A DNA stretch of 64,000 nt from Vibrio sagamiensis NBRC 104589 (GCF_007990935.1 NZ_BJXJ01000021.1:1-64000), one strand, 5' to 3'; numbered from the stretch's first letter, positions 48,136-57,360 are shown. Numbers and translations: made by a program. The notes: generated from the letters alone by a model not told the origin.

Positions 48136-48609
48136 TTAGTTTATCTCTAATAATTCAACATCAAAAATAAGGACACTGGCTGGAGGAATCGGTCCACTGC
48201 CACTTTTTCCATAACCAAGCGTACTTGGGACAAATAGGCGAACTTTTTCTCCCGTAACCATGTATTGTAAACCTTCTTGCCAACCTTTAATTACTTGTTT
48301 TAAACCAAAGGAAATAGGCTCACCTCGTTCAACTGAGCTATCAAAGACAGTGCCATCGATTAATGTACCATGGTAGTGAACTTTGACTTTATTCCCCAGT
48401 GCTGGATGAACCTCGCCAGAGCCAGATTGTAATACTTGGTACTGTAGGCCACTTTCTGTTGTGATTACCCCTTCTTTTTTGCCATTTTCTAAAAGAAACG
48501 CCTGGCCTTCTGCAAAGTTTGACTCTGCCGCTTTATGTGTTGTCCATGTTCGGTAAATAAAAAAGCCTGCAAGAAAGAAAATAATAGCTGGAAATAGAAA
48601 CTTAGACAC
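48136..48609 (-). CDS. Membrane-anchored FKBP-type peptidyl-prolyl isomerase
   Basis: This 157-residue protein has an N-terminal membrane anchor (MSKFLFPAIIFFLAGFFIYR) and a periplasmic FKBP domain. The domain runs from GLQYQVLQSGSGEVHPAL through KVHYHGTLIDGTVFDSSVER, PISFGLKQVIKGWQEGLQYM and STLGYGKSGSGPIPPASVLI to DVELLEIN. The conserved Y, D, W and F positions of the active site are present. It should speed proline isomerisation of envelope proteins. It starts 13 bases after the DsbA-like lipoprotein gene, so the two form a probable envelope-folding operon. Confidence 0.92.
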   Translation of the reverse strand: MSKFLFPAIIFFLAGFFIYRTWTTHKAAESNFAEGQAFLLENGKKEGVITTESGLQYQVLQSGSGEVHPALGNKVKVHYHGTLIDGTVFDSSVERGEPISFGLKQVIKGWQEGLQYMVTGEKVRLFVPSTLGYGKSGSGPIPPASVLIFDVELLEIN

Positions 48610-48622
48610 AGTGGCTCCTTAG

Positions 48623-49255
48623 TTATTCTGGTAGTTGAAGTAGGTAGTTAATCGTTTTTGCAATCGACTCTGGTGTATTATGACCAGAAGTTAATACTTG
48701 GTATTTGCCATTAACGATGAACATAGGAACTGAATGAATATTGCCAACTGTTGTAACTTTTTCTGCTTCTTTCATTAATTGAAATAGTTTGGCTTTTTGC
48801 TCATCACTAAGTTGATAAGGGCTGATCAAGTTACGTGACTGAAATACATTGTCTACTGCTGCTTGGCGTTCTTCTGGTTCAGCATTGGCATTCATTTGCA
48901 CGACAGTGAATAGGTCGCTCATAAATGCTTTGTCAGGTGTTCCATTAAGTTGCATTACTGCGGTGTAAAAGATGATTGCGCTAATCTGAGCATTCTCGTT
49001 GAACGTAACATGTAATTTTTTAATGTTTTGTTCGGTAATGGCTTCTATTTGCGGTATAAACTGTTCCATCTGTCTACAGTGACCACAATTCAGGGAGAAG
49101 GCTTCTGTTAGCGGAGGCAGGTTGTATTCAGTAAGATCAGTTGGCAAAGCTTGGTACTGTTTGCCTAGTTGTGGCTGATTATTGCCGTTATCACATGCTA
49201 CTAAGCCTATAACAGTGGCAATTAGAAAGGCATTTTTCAAAAGAGAATTGATCAT
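48623..49255 (-). CDS. DsbA-like thiol:disulfide oxidoreductase lipoprotein
   Basis: This 210-residue DsbA-fold protein has a lipobox ending in LVAC (C21), which would make it a lipoprotein. The active site is C57-GHC60 (LNCGHCRQMEQF). The cis-proline loop is in GNIHSVPMFIVNGKYQV. DsbA proper has CPHC and no lipid anchor, so this is a DsbA relative with an altered dipeptide, perhaps of the DsbL/ScsC-type or a specific oxidase. It is transcribed with the downstream FKBP isomerase. Confidence 0.88.
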   Translation of the reverse strand: MINSLLKNAFLIATVIGLVACDNGNNQPQLGKQYQALPTDLTEYNLPPLTEAFSLNCGHCRQMEQFIPQIEAITEQNIKKLHVTFNENAQISAIIFYTAVMQLNGTPDKAFMSDLFTVVQMNANAEPEERQAAVDNVFQSRNLISPYQLSDEQKAKLFQLMKEAEKVTTVGNIHSVPMFIVNGKYQVLTSGHNTPESIAKTINYLLQLPE

Positions 49256-49504
49256 GTTTATGCTCTGAAAATTGAAACTGACATTAGTTTATCGATTAAC
49301 ATAGGTTACGGGAACCCTAAAAATGACTTGTTACATTAAAGTCGAACAGTAAAATATACCCAAGGCGTAAGCTACTTTGGCACGATAGGTGCTTAATAAG
49401 TTAAAAGAGCAGTAAAGTTTTTGACCGCTTGGGTTGAATATACCCAAAATTTCGAGAAGTTACTCAGTGACAGTGACACGTATAAATTTGACGTTGGTAA
49501 TGGT

Positions 49505-50128
49505 ATGAAATATTGTTTTTTAATCGTATGTGCTCTTCTTGCGGGTTGTGGTAGCATCAGTTCAGAGATTCCATTTGGTGGTGATATGTTGGATACGGCG
49601 CCAAGCAGTAGCTCACAACTTAAGCATCCGAATTGGGGAAATGCGCAGACTTACTCAACCACGCCTCGCTATAGCGTCCCTTCGCCGCGTTCATTACCCA
49701 ATAACTCTCAAGGCTTAAGCTCTTTGGAGATGTTTTTGGATAGATATCAGATTGCTTACGAAACACTCGATAGCGGTCACGTGATGGTTAAATTGAAAGA
49801 GCAGGTTCATTTCGAGTCTGGTTCAGTTAAGCTCTCTCTGCGTTCTCAAGATTGGTTACGACAACTTGGCAACTACCTGTCAGAAACATCTGATATTGAT
49901 GTCGTGATTGATGGGCATACTGATAGTACCGGTCAAGCTACGTTTAACGATGGACTTTCCGAGAAAAGAGCAAGAGAAGTTGAAAAGCAGCTACTCGCGA
50001 CGAAGTTGCCTCGCCATAGAGTGTTCTCACGCGGCTTTGGCGAATTTGCTCCGCAGTGCAGTAATGCAACCGCTGGTGGGAAAGCATGTAATCGAAGAGC
50101 TGAACTGACCCTGATTGTTTCCCAGTAA
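49505..50128 (+). CDS. OmpA-family peptidoglycan-binding lipoprotein
   Basis: This 207-residue lipoprotein has the signal peptide MKYCFLIVCALLAGC with the lipid cysteine C15. A low-complexity linker rich in Ser, Pro and Asn follows. The C-terminal OmpA domain (about 95-205) shows VHFESGSVKLSLRSQDWLRQ, VVIDGHTDSTGQATFND and SEKRAREVEKQLL, which bind diaminopimelate in peptidoglycan. The frame is open for 28 codons upstream (from 49421), but ATG 49505 puts the signal peptide first. It probably anchors the outer membrane to the wall. Confidence 0.88.
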   Translation: MKYCFLIVCALLAGCGSISSEIPFGGDMLDTAPSSSSQLKHPNWGNAQTYSTTPRYSVPSPRSLPNNSQGLSSLEMFLDRYQIAYETLDSGHVMVKLKEQVHFESGSVKLSLRSQDWLRQLGNYLSETSDIDVVIDGHTDSTGQATFNDGLSEKRAREVEKQLLATKLPRHRVFSRGFGEFAPQCSNATAGGKACNRRAELTLIVSQ

Positions 50129-50146
50129 AAAAGAAATCACTGGATT

Positions 50147-50190
50147 TATACCCAAGTGACTTCAAGATGCTTGATTCAGAGCGAGGTCAC
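50147..50190. repeat. Vibrio-type dispersed repeat fragment with TACCCAAGT core
   Basis: TATACCCAAGTGACTTCAAG at 50149-50168 and the following GCTTGATTCAG resemble a short interspersed sequence I recall as frequent in Vibrio intergenic regions. Related CCCAAGT hairpin arms occur at 28953, 41404 and 48081, and TATACCCAAGG occurs at 49357. The family assignment is from memory. Confidence 0.45.
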
Positions 50191-50326
50191 TGAGTCGAAT
50201 TCAAACAAGACAACAAGGTGAAATAGTAGGCTCTTTTTATTTTTCATAAAAAGAAGGTTGTCTAACGTAAGAACAGGCTCAGTAACACACTCCTAAAGGG
50301 TGAACGTTTTTAACTCACAAACGTGG

Positions 50327-50686
50327 TTAACGAAACTCTTTTTCTATGTAGGCGATAATATCAGAGGACTCATAAAGCCATTGTGTCTCGCCGTCTTTAT
50401 CAATGCGTAAACAAGGTACCTTAACACGTCCGCCACCTTGCTCTAAAGCTTGACGGTGAGTGAGATCATTTTTTGCATCGCGTAATTCAATGTTGACTGA
50501 TTGACGCTTCATTGCTCTTCTAACTTTTACGCAGAAAGGACATGCTTCGAATTGATAGAGGGCATAGTTTTTGGCTTTTTCATCAATACGCTGCTGTTCT
50601 TCAGGTGAACGTTTCACGCCTCGCGGAGAGAAAATTACGTTAAGAATTAAAATAATTTTGCCTAAAATTAAACGAATTAGCTTCAT
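50327..50686 (-). CDS. Glutaredoxin-like protein with membrane anchor
   Basis: This 119-residue protein has an N-terminal hydrophobic segment (IRLILGKIILILNVIFS). A thioredoxin-fold domain of glutaredoxin or GST-N type follows, with active site C49-PFC52 (FEACPFCVKVRRAMKRQ). The substrate loop is GGGRVKVPCLRID and SDIIAYIEKEF is the last helix. The position of the cysteine pair just after a likely membrane segment is unusual for free glutaredoxin. Its redox partner is unknown. It is a single gene on the minus strand. Confidence 0.87.
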   Translation of the reverse strand: MKLIRLILGKIILILNVIFSPRGVKRSPEEQQRIDEKAKNYALYQFEACPFCVKVRRAMKRQSVNIELRDAKNDLTHRQALEQGGGRVKVPCLRIDKDGETQWLYESSDIIAYIEKEFR

Positions 50687-50765
50687 CGTATTCTCTTTAT
50701 AATAATGTGAAAACTCAGACAGAGTGTCTGTGCCTATAATATTGAAACAGTTTACCAGCTGTATG

Positions 50766-51314
50766 TTAGTGACAAAACCAGTTCTTACACTTTTTTAGCC
50801 AGTGCAGAATACCACTCACTTTCTTAGGGTTTGCTTGTTTACCCATTTGGTAACTTTGAATAAACTGATTTAATAGTTCATCGGTATCAATGTTTTGGAA
50901 TAACAGTTCAGGACCTAGCAGCTTTTGTGACTGAAGCGCATGTTCATAAGCAAGCGTATCATCCATATGCAAATAACCTTGAGTGTACAACCAAAGGTGT
51001 GTGACCAATATAAGCTCTTGAGAAACTTGGTTGTTAAATTTTATGGCATATTGATCACCCAAAGTTTCACTCAAAACTTGCTGCATTTTCCGTGATGGTG
51101 ATGCACTTTGCTCGTATTGAGCACTTGTTTCAATATGAGATTTCGTCAGTAATCCAAGCAAATGTAACTTTGCGTCTATATGAGGCTTATTTTCACAAAC
51201 TTTTTGGAAAAGTGGTGATTGTGTTGTGATCCAATGATCTTGCACATTTTTGTTTTGACTGATGGCTGAGATGCATTCGACTTGCATCTCTTGTAGTAAA
51301 TCACTGAGAAACAT
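50766..51314 (-). CDS. Hypothetical protein overlapping yaeQ
   Basis: This 182-residue helical, soluble protein begins MFLSDLLQEMQVECISAISQ. It contains WITTQSPLFQKV, SPSRKMQQVLSETLGDQYAI and a tail HWLKKCKNWFCH with two cysteines. I do not recognise a family. Its ATG at 51314 overlaps the 3' end of yaeQ by 14 bases, which suggests translational coupling, while a longer frame to 51371 lacks a start signal. A role linked to YaeQ is possible but not shown. Confidence 0.7.
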   Translation of the reverse strand: MFLSDLLQEMQVECISAISQNKNVQDHWITTQSPLFQKVCENKPHIDAKLHLLGLLTKSHIETSAQYEQSASPSRKMQQVLSETLGDQYAIKFNNQVSQELILVTHLWLYTQGYLHMDDTLAYEHALQSQKLLGPELLFQNIDTDELLNQFIQSYQMGKQANPKKVSGILHWLKKCKNWFCH

Positions 51315-51849
51315 AATTTTCCTGCAGCTCTTTAACGATGAGTTCGATATGTTGTTCATTAATATCAACAAATATAGAAGAGCCTGATATCATTATTGAT
51401 AGGTTTGTACCACGAACTAAATGCTGAGAAACGGTATCGATAGTATCATAATCGAAACTAAAGACATCAACAGGTAGCATGTTAAGTTTACCTGCATTTT
51501 TCTCCCACCAAACCGTTGCTTTGGTATTGTAGGTATAGACTTTAACATGCTGAGCGAGGCGTGTTGCTTTTTTTATTCGTTCAGGCTCTGGCTCTCCAAT
51601 CTCGATCCAGCTAGCAATACTTTGATCATCTTTTACATGCCATAAATCCGGCTCCTCAATAGTCGATAAACCTTTGGTGAACTCTAAGTTGCTCTGAGCA
51701 TTCAAGCAATATGCAAATATACGGGCAAGCATTCGCTGAGGTTTTTCGGAAGGGTGGAGTGCGATGATCAAATTTGTGGAATCGTAATAGTCATGATTCA
51801 TATCTGAAATCGCGATACGAAACTTGTAAATTGTTGGTTTTAAAGCCAT
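51301..51849 (-). CDS. yaeQ: YaeQ-family protein
   Basis: This 182-residue cytoplasmic protein matches E. coli YaeQ from its start (MALKPTIYKFRIAISDMN). Further matches are HPSEKPQRMLARIFAYCLNA, GLSTIEEPDLW, WIEIGEPEPERIKKATRLAQ and VYTYNTKATVWWEKN. The family has a PD-(D/E)XK nuclease-like fold. YaeQ was once proposed as a suppressor of RfaH loss but its job is unclear. The start at 51849 is four codons inside the longest frame and fits the family's N-terminus. Its 3' end overlaps the downstream gene. Confidence 0.92.
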   Translation of the reverse strand: MALKPTIYKFRIAISDMNHDYYDSTNLIIALHPSEKPQRMLARIFAYCLNAQSNLEFTKGLSTIEEPDLWHVKDDQSIASWIEIGEPEPERIKKATRLAQHVKVYTYNTKATVWWEKNAGKLNMLPVDVFSFDYDTIDTVSQHLVRGTNLSIMISGSSIFVDINEQHIELIVKELQENYVSQ

Positions 51850-51873
51850 TTTTAATTTCATTATGTTGAAGGT

Positions 51874-51901
51874 AAAAAAATAGCCAGCAAAATGCTGGCT
51901 A
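51874..51901 (-). terminator. Terminator of cold-shock gene
   Basis: TAGCCAGCA (51881-51889) and TGCTGGCTA (51893-51901) form a perfect nine-pair stem with a three-base loop. On the minus strand it is followed by seven T. It lies 20 bases after the csp stop, upstream of yaeQ. Confidence 0.9.
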
Positions 51902-51921
51902 CATATCAGAATCTGTAAGGA

Positions 51922-52131
51922 TTAAACTAGAGTGATTTTCTCAGCTTGTGGACCTTTTTGACCTTGAGTGATTTCGAACTCAACCTTCTGACCTTCGATA
52001 AGTGTACGGAAGCCGTCGCCTTGAATTGCAGAGAAGTGAGCGAAAACGTCTGGACCATTTTCTTGTTGGATAAAGCCGAAGCCTTTAGTTTCGTTGAACC
52101 ACTTAACTGTACCAGTCGATTTGTTAGACAT
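51922..52131 (-). CDS. CspA-family cold-shock protein
   Basis: This 69-residue single-strand nucleic-acid-binding protein has the RNP1 motif KGFGFI and RNP2-type VFAHF. It begins [20 protein letters not shown] and ends QAEKITLV. It acts as an RNA chaperone. Cold-induced csp genes often have long 5' leaders. Here about 300 bases upstream are gene-free with GC-containing dyads near 52165-52190, which fits such a leader, but cold control is inferred only. It has a strong terminator. Confidence 0.93.
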   Translation of the reverse strand: MSNKSTGTVKWFNETKGFGFIQQENGPDVFAHFSAIQGDGFRTLIEGQKVEFEITQGQKGPQAEKITLV

Positions 52132-52750
52132 GTCTATTTCCTAATATCTAATTTTGGGTAAATCTTCGCCTAATCGGCGCTTATAGCGTGGAAAAAATAA
52201 ATTGCTATTGCGTACCACAGGACGGGGGAGTTACGAGTAATCCAACGAAATGTGAAAACAAAGAACTTTCTTTCTAGCTGAGTTCGAGTCTAGGTTAAAT
52301 CCCGTAAGAGTCAACCTATATTAGCAGTCTATGGACAAATATTTGTATTTAGTCACTCTATGAGTGGTATGCTTTTGATGAATTCTCAAATAAATGCGGC
52401 TTTTGAGCGTTTTTTTTGCTCGTTTCAGTACTATTTATAGATGTATTCATTGTTTATGAAGAGTACTAAAAATGATAGAAGTTACAACAAAAATAGCATG
52501 GGCAAGAAAGCTTTAGAACAGAAAAATGTATATTATCAAACCGTGAAACTTTTGAAGTCTATCTTTTACTTCGTTAAAGCTAACCTATGTGGTGGATTAT
52601 TTTGTAATTTATACCATTTTCTATAAAATAACCTATAGAGATGTTGTATTTTCCGGTTAAGATGCTTTGAAATGTCGATCATCAAGTCAACCTCCTCAAG
52701 TTATTTGAGGAGCAACAACCCCCCAACTATAGGTGCAAGAGAGAATGAAT
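52132..52750. other. Leader/promoter region between csp and yddG
   Basis: About 620 bases without a convincing gene; a 61-codon frame at 52441-52626 has no ribosome site. The left half is the probable csp leader. The right half holds a hairpin CTCCTCAA/TTGAGGAG (52692-52712) in the yddG leader. Confidence 0.5.
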
Positions 52751-53707
52751 ATGTTATCGTCACAAGGTCGGTTTACAGTATTTGGATGCATTGCTATTTT
52801 AGCATGGAGCGGACTGTTAGGAATGACTCGACTTGTGACTGAAAATTTTGGCCCTGTTGGTGGCGCTGCAGCTTTGTATTCTTTAAGTTCCCTTGTTCTT
52901 TTAGTCGTCGTTGGCATTCCAAAACTGTCCAATTTTCCACTCAGATATTTACTCTTAGGTGGTGCTATGTTTGTGTGTTATGAAATGTTTCTTGCACTGT
53001 CTTTAGGGTATTCTCATACACGGTCTCAATCAATTGAAGTATCGATAGTTAATTATTTGTGGCCAGCATTGACAGTGTTATTTGCGGGACTAGGGAGTAA
53101 TAAAAAAGCGAGTTGGTTGTTATATCCGGCGGTGCTATTAGCTTTTTTAGGTGTAGCCTGGACAGTAAGTGGTGAAAATGGGCTCTCATTAGATACCCTC
53201 GTTACCCATGTAAATAGCAATCCGATAGTATATATAATGGCCTTTTCAGGAGCTATTATTTGGGCATTTTATTGTAACTTGACTCAAAAGCTACAATCCA
53301 AACATAATGCAATTACCATTTTTTTTATTGCAACAGCGGTTTCGCTTTGGATAAAGTACTTTTTATCTGATCAACCAGCGATGACTATTAGTTGGTCTGG
53401 ATGTGTTTATTTAATTATTGCTTCACTGCTAATGTCCGGTGGGTATGGTCTTTGGAATGTTGCCATTGTTGGTGGGAACATGGTAGTCCTTGCAACATTG
53501 TCTTATTTTACTCCTATTTTTTCAGCTTTATTTTCTTCAATTTTACTTGGTGTCAGTTTAAGTCACAGTTTTTGGCAAGGAGTTGCAATGGTGACGATTG
53601 GCTCATTACTTTGTTGGCTTATAACTAGAGATAAAAATGGAGACAGTGATGAGAACAAGGTTAATGACAATACTATGGTAAGAAAGAACCGAGAACCTTT
53701 AAGTTAA
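52751..53707 (+). CDS. yddG: YddG-like aromatic amino acid exporter
   Basis: This 318-residue ten-helix DMT/EamA transporter matches E. coli YddG. Examples are GPVGGAAALYSLSSLVLLVV, LFVCYEM-type MFVCYEMFLALSLGYSHT, the IEVSIVNYLWPALTVLF motif and SFWQGVAMVTIGSLLCWL. YddG exports aromatic amino acids and other compounds. The frame opens earlier (52733), but AAGAGAG lies six to seven bases before the ATG at 52751. It is a single gene on the plus strand. Confidence 0.92.
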   Translation: MLSSQGRFTVFGCIAILAWSGLLGMTRLVTENFGPVGGAAALYSLSSLVLLVVVGIPKLSNFPLRYLLLGGAMFVCYEMFLALSLGYSHTRSQSIEVSIVNYLWPALTVLFAGLGSNKKASWLLYPAVLLAFLGVAWTVSGENGLSLDTLVTHVNSNPIVYIMAFSGAIIWAFYCNLTQKLQSKHNAITIFFIATAVSLWIKYFLSDQPAMTISWSGCVYLIIASLLMSGGYGLWNVAIVGGNMVVLATLSYFTPIFSALFSSILLGVSLSHSFWQGVAMVTIGSLLCWLITRDKNGDSDENKVNDNTMVRKNREPLS

Positions 53708-53849
53708 AGTGTCATAAAATTTTGATTGAGCATAACAAACGGATAATAAAATGGACATTGTTATCATGAAGGTGCTTTTATGCGACTTGTGTAAGCATCA
53801 AAAGCAACGATAATTTCAATCGTGACTAAAAAATACGGTGAATAATAAA

Positions 53850-54743
53850 CTAGTAAGCAACATTTAAATGTAACTGAAGTTTGAATTGGTGCTTAGATAA
53901 GCGAGTTGTTAGTTGTCTTCTCGTGTGTTCTAAAGTATCCAATTTTAGTGTGTTTTTATCGATATGAACATCAACATCAACTCTAAGCTCTTGACCAACT
54001 TTAGTAATTCCTGCAAGTTTAAGGTTATGCTCAGTTACTTTTTCAATTTCTAATACATCCCTTCCAACACGCTGGCATAGTTCTTTACTTGGTGACATCA
54101 TCAGTAGTTCACGGAGTGCACCAACCAACATATCAAAAGGAACTTTAAGAAAATATGCCCCCATCATTAGCATCATTATTGGGTCAGCGTATACTGCATA
54201 ATGTGATAAAGAAGTTAAAGAGATTAGCCAAGCGATGATGAAGCCAGCCGTAACAGCAACGCTCAGTAATGTATCCATTTGCCACTGTTTTTTCTCAGCT
54301 TCGATCAAGCCAGAAGAAAACAAACGGCTTTTTTTAGACATGTACCACCAAGCATACCCACAACCAATAACGTTAATAACCCCAAATACTGTTGCAATTG
54401 ATGCATCGACACCACTGCCGCCAGATAAAAGAGTCATGAAAGCAGAGATAAGAGAAAAGGCTACAATGACCAAAATTACGATTGCTTTAATTGCGATAAC
54501 AATAGGCTCAAGAACTGCTTTTCCAAAGGGGAATGCTGCTTTAGAAGGTTTATTGATGTAGTATGATGCGGCAAGTGACAACAAAGTTAGCAGTAAACTA
54601 ATGAGAGAATATACGCCATCAAAAATGATAACAATGGATCCAACAAGCAAGCCGAGTACCATTCCTCCAACAGCAAAACATGATGTTAAAAGCGCAGAAA
54701 AAGTGAGTACATGATTTTCGTTTTTACTTGTCCGGTCACACAT
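53850..54743 (-). CDS. Cation diffusion facilitator (CDF) transporter
   Basis: This 297-residue inner-membrane protein has about six helices and a cytoplasmic tail. LLVGSIVIIFDGVYSLISLL carries a helix-2 aspartate and the KPSKAAFPFGKAVLEPIV loop. YADPIMMLMMGAYFLKVPFD carries helix-5 aspartate. The C-terminal domain has VDVDVHIDKNTLKLDTLEHT. The family exports divalent metals such as zinc, iron or manganese, but the typical HD/DD metal pairs are only partly visible here, so the ion is not assigned. It is a single gene, divergent to nothing, next to the LysR gene. Confidence 0.88.
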   Translation of the reverse strand: MCDRTSKNENHVLTFSALLTSCFAVGGMVLGLLVGSIVIIFDGVYSLISLLLTLLSLAASYYINKPSKAAFPFGKAVLEPIVIAIKAIVILVIVAFSLISAFMTLLSGGSGVDASIATVFGVINVIGCGYAWWYMSKKSRLFSSGLIEAEKKQWQMDTLLSVAVTAGFIIAWLISLTSLSHYAVYADPIMMLMMGAYFLKVPFDMLVGALRELLMMSPSKELCQRVGRDVLEIEKVTEHNLKLAGITKVGQELRVDVDVHIDKNTLKLDTLEHTRRQLTTRLSKHQFKLQLHLNVAY

Positions 54744-54918
54744 AAAAATGCCTTTTAAAATTTACACAATTAATATTGTTCACTGTTAGTGAGTATTTAG
54801 GCAAATTATAATTGTGCAACTTTTGAACGATTCTTGGTTGGTTTGGAAATAATTGTTTATATTTCAATCGTTTGTGTGAGATTATGGCTGTCAGTATTTT
54901 TGTCGCTCAGTGGTGGGT

Positions 54919-55797
54919 TTAAAAGTCAAAAATATATTCACTCAATTTATCGGCTAGCCAATTCATGGCGGGATGCTCAGTTTGACCGCTGGGTTCAAAC
55001 ATACAATAATCTTCCTGCGTTAAACCATAAGTATGCTTGATTACGGCGAGTTTTTGTTGACGCAAATAGTGTCTTATAAGCGGCTCGGGTAAAACACCCC
55101 AAGCATCCTCTTCGAGTATTGTGTTTAGCATATAATCAAAACTGGAAAAGCCAATGTATCGGTTTGAAAAAGGCTGCAATTCAGGGTTGTCTTTTTCGTT
55201 TAGATATACCATAAGTGCTTGCATCTGATTCCTAAGAACGTCATCTGTAACACGCCCCATTTGATTGAGACGATGACCAAAATGACAGACAGACATCATT
55301 CGAATTTTCCCTAACGGGTTATATCTTATGTGTGGGTCATCTACACGTTCATAATCGACACCGAATGCGAAATCAACTTGTTGAGTAGTGACTAAGTTCG
55401 CTAAATCACCGCTAGAGGCAAGAATCAAATTGAATGTTGTTGAAGGAAATCGGTTGTTTAAAGTATGTGATAGTTCTTGCCAGAGTTCATCAGGGAGCGA
55501 ATCATCACGAGCAATCCAAACTTCAGCATTAAAACCCTCCGAGACTTGAGCGCAAGTTTTTTTAATTCGTTGTTGAATGACTAGCAGATGTTCACAATCC
55601 TTAAGGATCGCTTTTCCTGCTTCTGAAAGTGTTAATGTATTCCCTGTACGATTGAATAACTCGACACCGAGATCTTTCTCTAACGCTTTGAGTGACATAC
55701 TAAGTTTCGTTCTGTTACAACCCATTTGACGGGCTGCTTCCGAGACTGAACCACATTCAGATGTGGCACAAAAAGCTTCAACTTGCGTTAAGTTCAT
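54919..55797 (-). CDS. LysR-family transcriptional regulator
   Basis: This 292-residue LysR regulator has the winged helix-turn-helix at 1-60 (MNLTQVEAFCATSECGSVSE, MGCNRTKLSMSLKALEKDLG). An effector domain follows from about 90. The DSLPDELWQELSHTLNNRFP and VDFAFGVDYE segments are in the ligand domain. It diverges from the SAM methyltransferase gene 173 bases away, which is the usual arrangement for a LysR regulator and its target, so that gene is a candidate target. Confidence 0.9.
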   Translation of the reverse strand: MNLTQVEAFCATSECGSVSEAARQMGCNRTKLSMSLKALEKDLGVELFNRTGNTLTLSEAGKAILKDCEHLLVIQQRIKKTCAQVSEGFNAEVWIARDDSLPDELWQELSHTLNNRFPSTTFNLILASSGDLANLVTTQQVDFAFGVDYERVDDPHIRYNPLGKIRMMSVCHFGHRLNQMGRVTDDVLRNQMQALMVYLNEKDNPELQPFSNRYIGFSSFDYMLNTILEEDAWGVLPEPLIRHYLRQQKLAVIKHTYGLTQEDYCMFEPSGQTEHPAMNWLADKLSEYIFDF

Positions 55798-55970
55798 ATT
55801 TTAAACCTGTAACGTCAGAATTTTAACCCATAAAAAAGTGCGAAATGATTAGCCTATTGATACTTGTTATAAGGGTATCAAAAAAAAACATATTGCACAG
55901 ATAAGTTTATGGCGTTTTGACATTTTTACGGTACTCTATTGGAGTAAAACAAGTGAACATGGAGGTAACA

Positions 55971-56558
55971 ATGACACAAGGTTGGGACGGTTTAGCAAAG
56001 GAGTGGGAATTAAACCCTACGACAGAGCGTTTTGCAAAGTCGGCGTTTACACAACTACAAAATTTGATCCCGCTTGATGGAATTAAAGTTTTGGACTTCG
56101 GATGTGGAACGGGTCAATTAAGTCGACTTTTATCACCGAGTGTAAAAGATATCGTTGCCTTAGATTCTTCAGAGGCGATGATCGAAGAACTTGATAAAAA
56201 AGAGTTGGCCAATGTGGAGCCAATCGTTGATGAGCTTACTCGTGGATTAGTGGCGCAGCATCCAGCGTTTCGGACACAGTTTGATCTTGTTATTGCTTCT
56301 TCAGTTCTCCCCTTTGTTAATGATCGTACAACAGTATTGGAAATCTCGCAGTCTCTTCTGAGTGACAATGGTTATTTTGTTCATTTTGACTGGTTGTCAG
56401 ATTCTGCTAATGAAGGCTTTACCTTGGACGATTCAAAAAGGGCATTAATTAATGCTGGGTTCAGACATGTTGAAGTGAATAAGGTATTTGACCTTTCAGC
56501 TGACAATGGCTCTTATTCGGTCATTATGGGGATCGGTCGGCCTCTGACGATGAGCTAA
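55971..56558 (+). CDS. Class I SAM-dependent methyltransferase
   Basis: This 195-residue methyltransferase has motif I VLDFGCGTGQLSRLL, motif II IVALDSSEAMIEEL and a later strand LVIASSVLPFV. The substrate is unknown; it resembles small-molecule methyltransferases. The frame is open from 55917, but ATG 55971 follows a consensus ribosome site (GGAGGTAACA). It is divergent from a LysR regulator and has a terminator at 56603-56630. Confidence 0.9.
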   Translation: MTQGWDGLAKEWELNPTTERFAKSAFTQLQNLIPLDGIKVLDFGCGTGQLSRLLSPSVKDIVALDSSEAMIEELDKKELANVEPIVDELTRGLVAQHPAFRTQFDLVIASSVLPFVNDRTTVLEISQSLLSDNGYFVHFDWLSDSANEGFTLDDSKRALINAGFRHVEVNKVFDLSADNGSYSVIMGIGRPLTMS

Positions 56559-56602
56559 ATGAAGCCGTTTGCTACATAGTGATTATTAAGCTTGAATATT
56601 GT

Positions 56603-56630
56603 AAGCCTAGGGGTAATACCTAGGCTTTTT
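56603..56630 (+). terminator. Terminator of methyltransferase gene
   Basis: AAGCCTAGG (56603-56611) and CCTAGGCTT (56619-56627) form a perfect nine-pair stem with a seven-base loop followed by T. It is 44 bases after the methyltransferase stop. Confidence 0.88.
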
Positions 56631-57276
56631 AATGGCTTATAGTCCCTTACAGCTCATAGCGAGAAAATACGTAAATTTCATCTTATACCTAATTGACATC
56701 AATAGAATAATCACTCCTCAATTACTTAAATGATAGCTATAACCACCACCAATATAATACACAAGCAATCATATATTGAACAATAGGAAATCATGCGGTT
56801 TGATTTTTGGTATAAATTCACCGAATGTCATTGACGGTGTGAATTTATAATATTAGAGTATTTACGCTAGATGAGAGCTAAGAGGCTAATTTTTATTAAT
56901 TTAAGTCCTATCTTATGTAGTTCGGGACAGGAAAATATTATTCTCATGGTTGCCTTAACATCTTATTAGTTTGTTAAGGTTGAAAAATAAGAGAAAAGCT
57001 ATAAATCTTGGATGCACTGATTGGTTTTAAAAAGCCATTCGCCTTACTCATTTCAATGATAGCAAGCCTAAAGGAAGCTCCCTCGTTTATAAAAAAATCT
57101 GACGTTTTTTTATAGTATTGATGTTTGTGATGTATTAACATTATTATCATATTCAGGGTCAATGTGTTCTGTGGGAGTTTTTACCGCATAAGTTTATATT
57201 TCTATAACGACATGTTATATCTAGTTTTAAAGAGCATTTTTAATCTTTAATTTACTTAGTTTTATAAGTATGGCTT
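56631..57276. other. AT-rich region left of the fimbrial heptamer repeat
   Basis: About 650 bases without a supported gene. A 62-codon minus-strand frame at 56974-57162 has no ribosome site and is probably noise. Confidence 0.45.
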
Positions 57277-57360
57277 TATATGCTATATGCTATATGCTAT
57301 ATGCTATATGCTATATGCTATATGCTATATGCTATATGCTATATGCTATATGCTATATGC
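57277..57360. repeat. Twelve perfect tandem copies of heptamer TATATGC
   Basis: TATATGC is repeated 12 times without error from 57277 to 57360, ending in a partial TATATA. It lies 227 bases before the fimbrial subunit start. Long perfect microsatellites in front of surface-structure genes often slip and change expression, so phase variation is a candidate role. Confidence 0.97.

Noticed and set aside
52441..52626. 61-codon plus-strand frame in the csp-yddG gap
   Set aside because: No ribosome site, odd composition, and it lies in the probable cold-shock leader region.
56974..57162. 62-codon minus-strand frame before the fimbrial repeat
   Set aside because: No ribosome site or recognisable features; likely chance in AT-rich DNA.
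57277..57360. CRISPR array at the tandem repeat
   Set aside because: The units are 7 bases with no spacers, so it is a microsatellite, not a CRISPR array.
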